A stretch of DNA of 6,661 nt from an uncultured Eubacteriales bacterium (GTDB taxonomy: Bacteria > Bacillota > Clostridia > Oscillospirales > Acutalibacteraceae): positions 1 to 6,661 of the forward strand of contig ONXZ01000076.1 in assembly GCA_900321905.1 (NCBI GenBank), written 5' to 3'. This document shows, piece by piece, positions 4,663 to 6,661 of the stretch. The notes under the pieces are model-generated. The model was not told the DNA's origin. It was given only the letters and a program-made list of their open reading frames with translations, and made no database searches. Every line of letters starts with the position of its first letter. The first letter of the stretch is position 1. A program made the position numbers and the translations under genes.

Positions 4663-5898
4663 TTATGATTTGCGTTCTACGCGGAATATTGCGTCAGGTG
4701 AAATATCACGTTCACAGGCAAAAGAGTAAATATTTGTCGCCTTGTTTGCAACGTCTGTAAATTCGCCGTCATTTTCATTGTAGAGTTCCTTAACTACGAT
4801 TTGATACGGAAGTTTGTCAGGCTCGACTACTTCAAGCACATCGCCCTGGTAAAACCTGTTGCGCTGTTTAACGACAACCCTGCCGTTTTCAACTCTGTCA
4901 AAGAGAGCGCAGACGTCCCAGTTGCGAATATATCCACCTGAGTTCAAAACCTGACCGTTTTCCATATGACCGAAGTTGAAGCCGTCCGTGTACTCGCGGT
5001 GGCTCATTTTTTCCATCTCGTCAAGTATCCACTGCGACGGTTTATAATCGGCTTTTCGTCCGCCTGCAATATACTCGTCAATAGCGTGGCGGTAAGCGTA
5101 AGTAACAATCGCAGTATAGTACTCGCTCTTTGCTCTGCCCTCAATTTTGAAAGAGTCAATACCTGCTCTGTCAAGTTCGGGAATATGGTCAATCATACAA
5201 AGGTCTTTTGAATTAAAGATGTATGTACCTGTATCATCCTGATTTATCGGAAAATACTGACCGGGTCGCGTTTCCTCAACAAGTGAATACTTCCATCTGC
5301 AAGGCTGTGCGCAGTCTCCGCGATTTGCGTCCCTGCCGACCATATAATCGGACAGTATACAACGTCCGCTAAACGACATACACATTGCTCCGTGAACAAA
5401 GACTTCAATCTCAAGTTCAGGGTTGGTTTTGTCTCGAATTTCGCGGATTTCATCAAGGGAGAGTTCCCTTGCAGTGACAATACGCTTTGCACCGAGGTCG
5501 TAAAGCGTGTTAGCCGCCTCGTAGTTTACAATACCCACCTGAGTTGACATATGAATATCCACGTCAGGCGCATATTTTTTTGCAAGCGTCATAACGCCCA
5601 TATCCGCTATAATCAGCGCATCAACGTTGATTGAAGCAAGATACGTCAGGTATTCCGGAAGTGCAGGAATCTCATTATTACGCGGCAAAGTATTGCAGGT
5701 AATATACACTTTTTTGCCCATTGAGTGAGCGAGTTCAACAGCGTTTTTGAGTTCGTCTGCATTGAAGTTAGAAGGGTTAGTGCGCATGCCGAACATCTCA
5801 CCGGCAAGATAAACTGCGTCCGCGCCGAACTTGAGCGCAAGTTTAAAACGTTCAATATCGCCTGCAGGCGAGAGAAGTTCAATATTCTGTTTACACAT
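4663..5898 (-). CDS. U32 peptidase-family protein, likely tRNA wobble-uridine hydroxylation protein (TrhP/YrrO-like)
   Basis: This 411-aa cytoplasmic protein carries the U32 signature at residues 165-183 (EVFVHGAMCMSFSGRCILS). The N-terminal half, beginning IELLSPAGDIERFKLALKFGADAVYLAG, looks like the family's barrel fold. Four cysteines, Cys173, Cys180, Cys196 and Cys200 (the last two in RGDCAQPCRWKY), match the conserved set thought to bind an iron-sulfur cluster. Family members E. coli YegQ (TrhP) and B. subtilis YrrN/YrrO are known to support prephenate-dependent 5-hydroxylation of U34 in tRNA. The length, with a C-terminal extension (about 320-411), fits the longer YrrO (TrhP2) type. Only one U32 gene is visible, placed 31 bases after mltG, where B. 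subtilis has yrrM, yrrN and yrrO. Older annotation calls such proteins collagenases or proteases; that is less likely here. SD AAAGG lies 11 bases before the ATG. Confidence 0.9.
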   Translation of the reverse strand: MCKQNIELLSPAGDIERFKLALKFGADAVYLAGEMFGMRTNPSNFNADELKNAVELAHSMGKKVYITCNTLPRNNEIPALPEYLTYLASINVDALIIADMGVMTLAKKYAPDVDIHMSTQVGIVNYEAANTLYDLGAKRIVTARELSLDEIREIRDKTNPELEIEVFVHGAMCMSFSGRCILSDYMVGRDANRGDCAQPCRWKYSLVEETRPGQYFPINQDDTGTYIFNSKDLCMIDHIPELDRAGIDSFKIEGRAKSEYYTAIVTYAYRHAIDEYIAGGRKADYKPSQWILDEMEKMSHREYTDGFNFGHMENGQVLNSGGYIRNWDVCALFDRVENGRVVVKQRNRFYQGDVLEVVEPDKLPYQIVVKELYNENDGEFTDVANKATNIYSFACERDISPDAIFRVERKS

Positions 5899-5929
5899 AA
5901 TTTCACTCGCCTTTCGTTAAATACATAAT

Positions 5930-6661
5930 TTATGCGTCAAGGTACGGTGCGTACTGAGCAACCTTTGACTTGAATTCCGAGTATGAATCTGCGGTGTAAA
6001 GCACACCCTTAGTGTCATGGAAGAAGTAAAGTGCGTTTGAATCCGCAGGATAAAGCGCCGCATTAATCGCCTTTTGACCGGGGTTACTAATCGGACCTGC
6101 GGGCAGACCTACAACAGTTGAGTCGTTATTAGTGTTGTAGTAAGCCATATAGTAGTCAGCAGTATGTGCAGAAGTTGATGACAGCGCAGGTTTAACCTTG
6201 TTTGTAATATAGTCAGACGTTGACTGACAGCCGAGTGTCGGGAAGTTTGGAGTATCCTGCAGGCGGTTATGAATGATTGCAGAAATTTCCTTCATCTGAT
6301 CCTCGTCAGCGGCTTCTTTTTGTATAATAGAAGCAATAGTGATTACCTCATAATCGGTAAGACCAAGTTCTTTGGCTCTTTTGCGGTATTTTTCAATATA
6401 CTTTTTATCGCCGTTTTCAAGGAATTTCTTGATAGTTGAGGCAGCGCTCTCGTCGATGTAAAACTCGTAAGTATCCGGGAACAGGAAACCTTCCAGTCTG
6501 TACGGAACTTTGTCGTCCGCCTTGAGGTCAGCAACCATTGAATATGTGAACTCTGTCGATTTGATTACAGACAGAAGCGCCTGCTTGTCGCAAACATCGT
6601 TATCGGCAAGTTTATCAACAATTTCAGGCACGGTAAAGCCTTCAGGGAAGGTCAGGGTTAC
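5930..6661 (-). CDS. mltG: Endolytic murein transglycosylase MltG (YceG-like), 5' end beyond the window
   Basis: The last 243 residues of MltG are visible, including a stop at 5930. Reading continues in frame to the right edge (VTLTFPEGFT precedes VPEIVDKLAD), so the start codon, membrane segment and LysM-like N-terminus are missing from view. MltG is a membrane-bound lytic transglycosylase that cuts nascent glycan strands near the membrane and sets glycan length. Family landmarks in order are LEGFLFPDTYEF (about 57-68), TIASIIQKEAADE with the catalytic Glu at about 116, IIHNRLQ, a PTLGCQSTSDY segment, GLPAGPISNPGQKAINAAL, and the C-terminal strand YFFHDTKGVLYTADSYSEF. It heads the visible leftward cluster and is followed after 31 bases by the U32 gene, an order close to yrrL-yrrN/O in B. 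subtilis. Confidence 0.95.
   Translation of the reverse strand, partial: VTLTFPEGFTVPEIVDKLADNDVCDKQALLSVIKSTEFTYSMVADLKADDKVPYRLEGFLFPDTYEFYIDESAASTIKKFLENGDKKYIEKYRKRAKELGLTDYEVITIASIIQKEAADEDQMKEISAIIHNRLQDTPNFPTLGCQSTSDYITNKVKPALSSTSAHTADYYMAYYNTNNDSTVVGLPAGPISNPGQKAINAALYPADSNALYFFHDTKGVLYTADSYSEFKSKVAQYAPYLDA

Noticed and set aside
6629..6631. GTG at 6631 as the mltG start
   Set aside because: The frame stays open to the window edge with family-typical residues (LTFPEGFT before VPEIVDKLAD), so this GTG is an internal Val codon.

Overview
The window looks like chromosomal DNA of a low-to-moderate GC Gram-positive bacterium (Bacillota, class Clostridia). An Oscillospiraceae/Ruminococcus-type gut anaerobe is my best guess; the genus cannot be fixed from this sequence. 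The clues are purine-rich Shine-Dalgarno sites (AAAGGGG, GAGGTGAT, AGAGGGGA), consensus sigma-A promoters, a CTTTGAAAA-type rRNA leader motif, an acetyl-CoA-type MetA, and the mltG / U32 peptidase / penicillin-binding protein neighbourhood that Bacilli and Clostridia share.

Layout. Positions 1-154 hold the promoter and transcribed leader of an rRNA operon read leftward; the 16S gene itself would lie just beyond the left edge. About 195 bases of AT-rich spacer then separate it from metA (407-1321, rightward), which encodes homoserine O-acetyltransferase. metA has its own extended -10 promoter, whose -35 box lies inside a perfect 19-base inverted repeat, and a strong hairpin terminator at 1370-1403. 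From 1404 to 1735 there is no credible gene. That stretch instead holds a 282-base fold-back element: long imperfect inverted arms enclose two separate stem-hairpin branches, giving a predicted three-way-junction shape.

Everything from 1733 to the right edge is read leftward, probably as one loosely coupled transcription unit. It runs mltG (5' part missing), a U32 peptidase-family protein (TrhP/YrrO-like), a class B penicillin-binding protein, a WYL-domain transcription regulator, and a small secreted protein of 106 aa. MltG and the PBP both act on peptidoglycan outside the membrane: MltG cleaves nascent glycan strands and the PBP cross-links peptides. The U32 protein is expected to work on tRNA wobble modification. 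The last two genes have internal promoters, so the regulator and the small exported protein can be expressed apart from the wall genes.

The most noteworthy signals are non-coding. They are the branched fold-back element between metA and the small secreted protein, a terminator-like hairpin whose 3' arm is the ribosome binding site of the PBP gene, and two perfect palindromes placed exactly on promoter elements (metA and the 106-aa gene). No mobile-element gene, CRISPR array, tRNA or known riboswitch was recognised.
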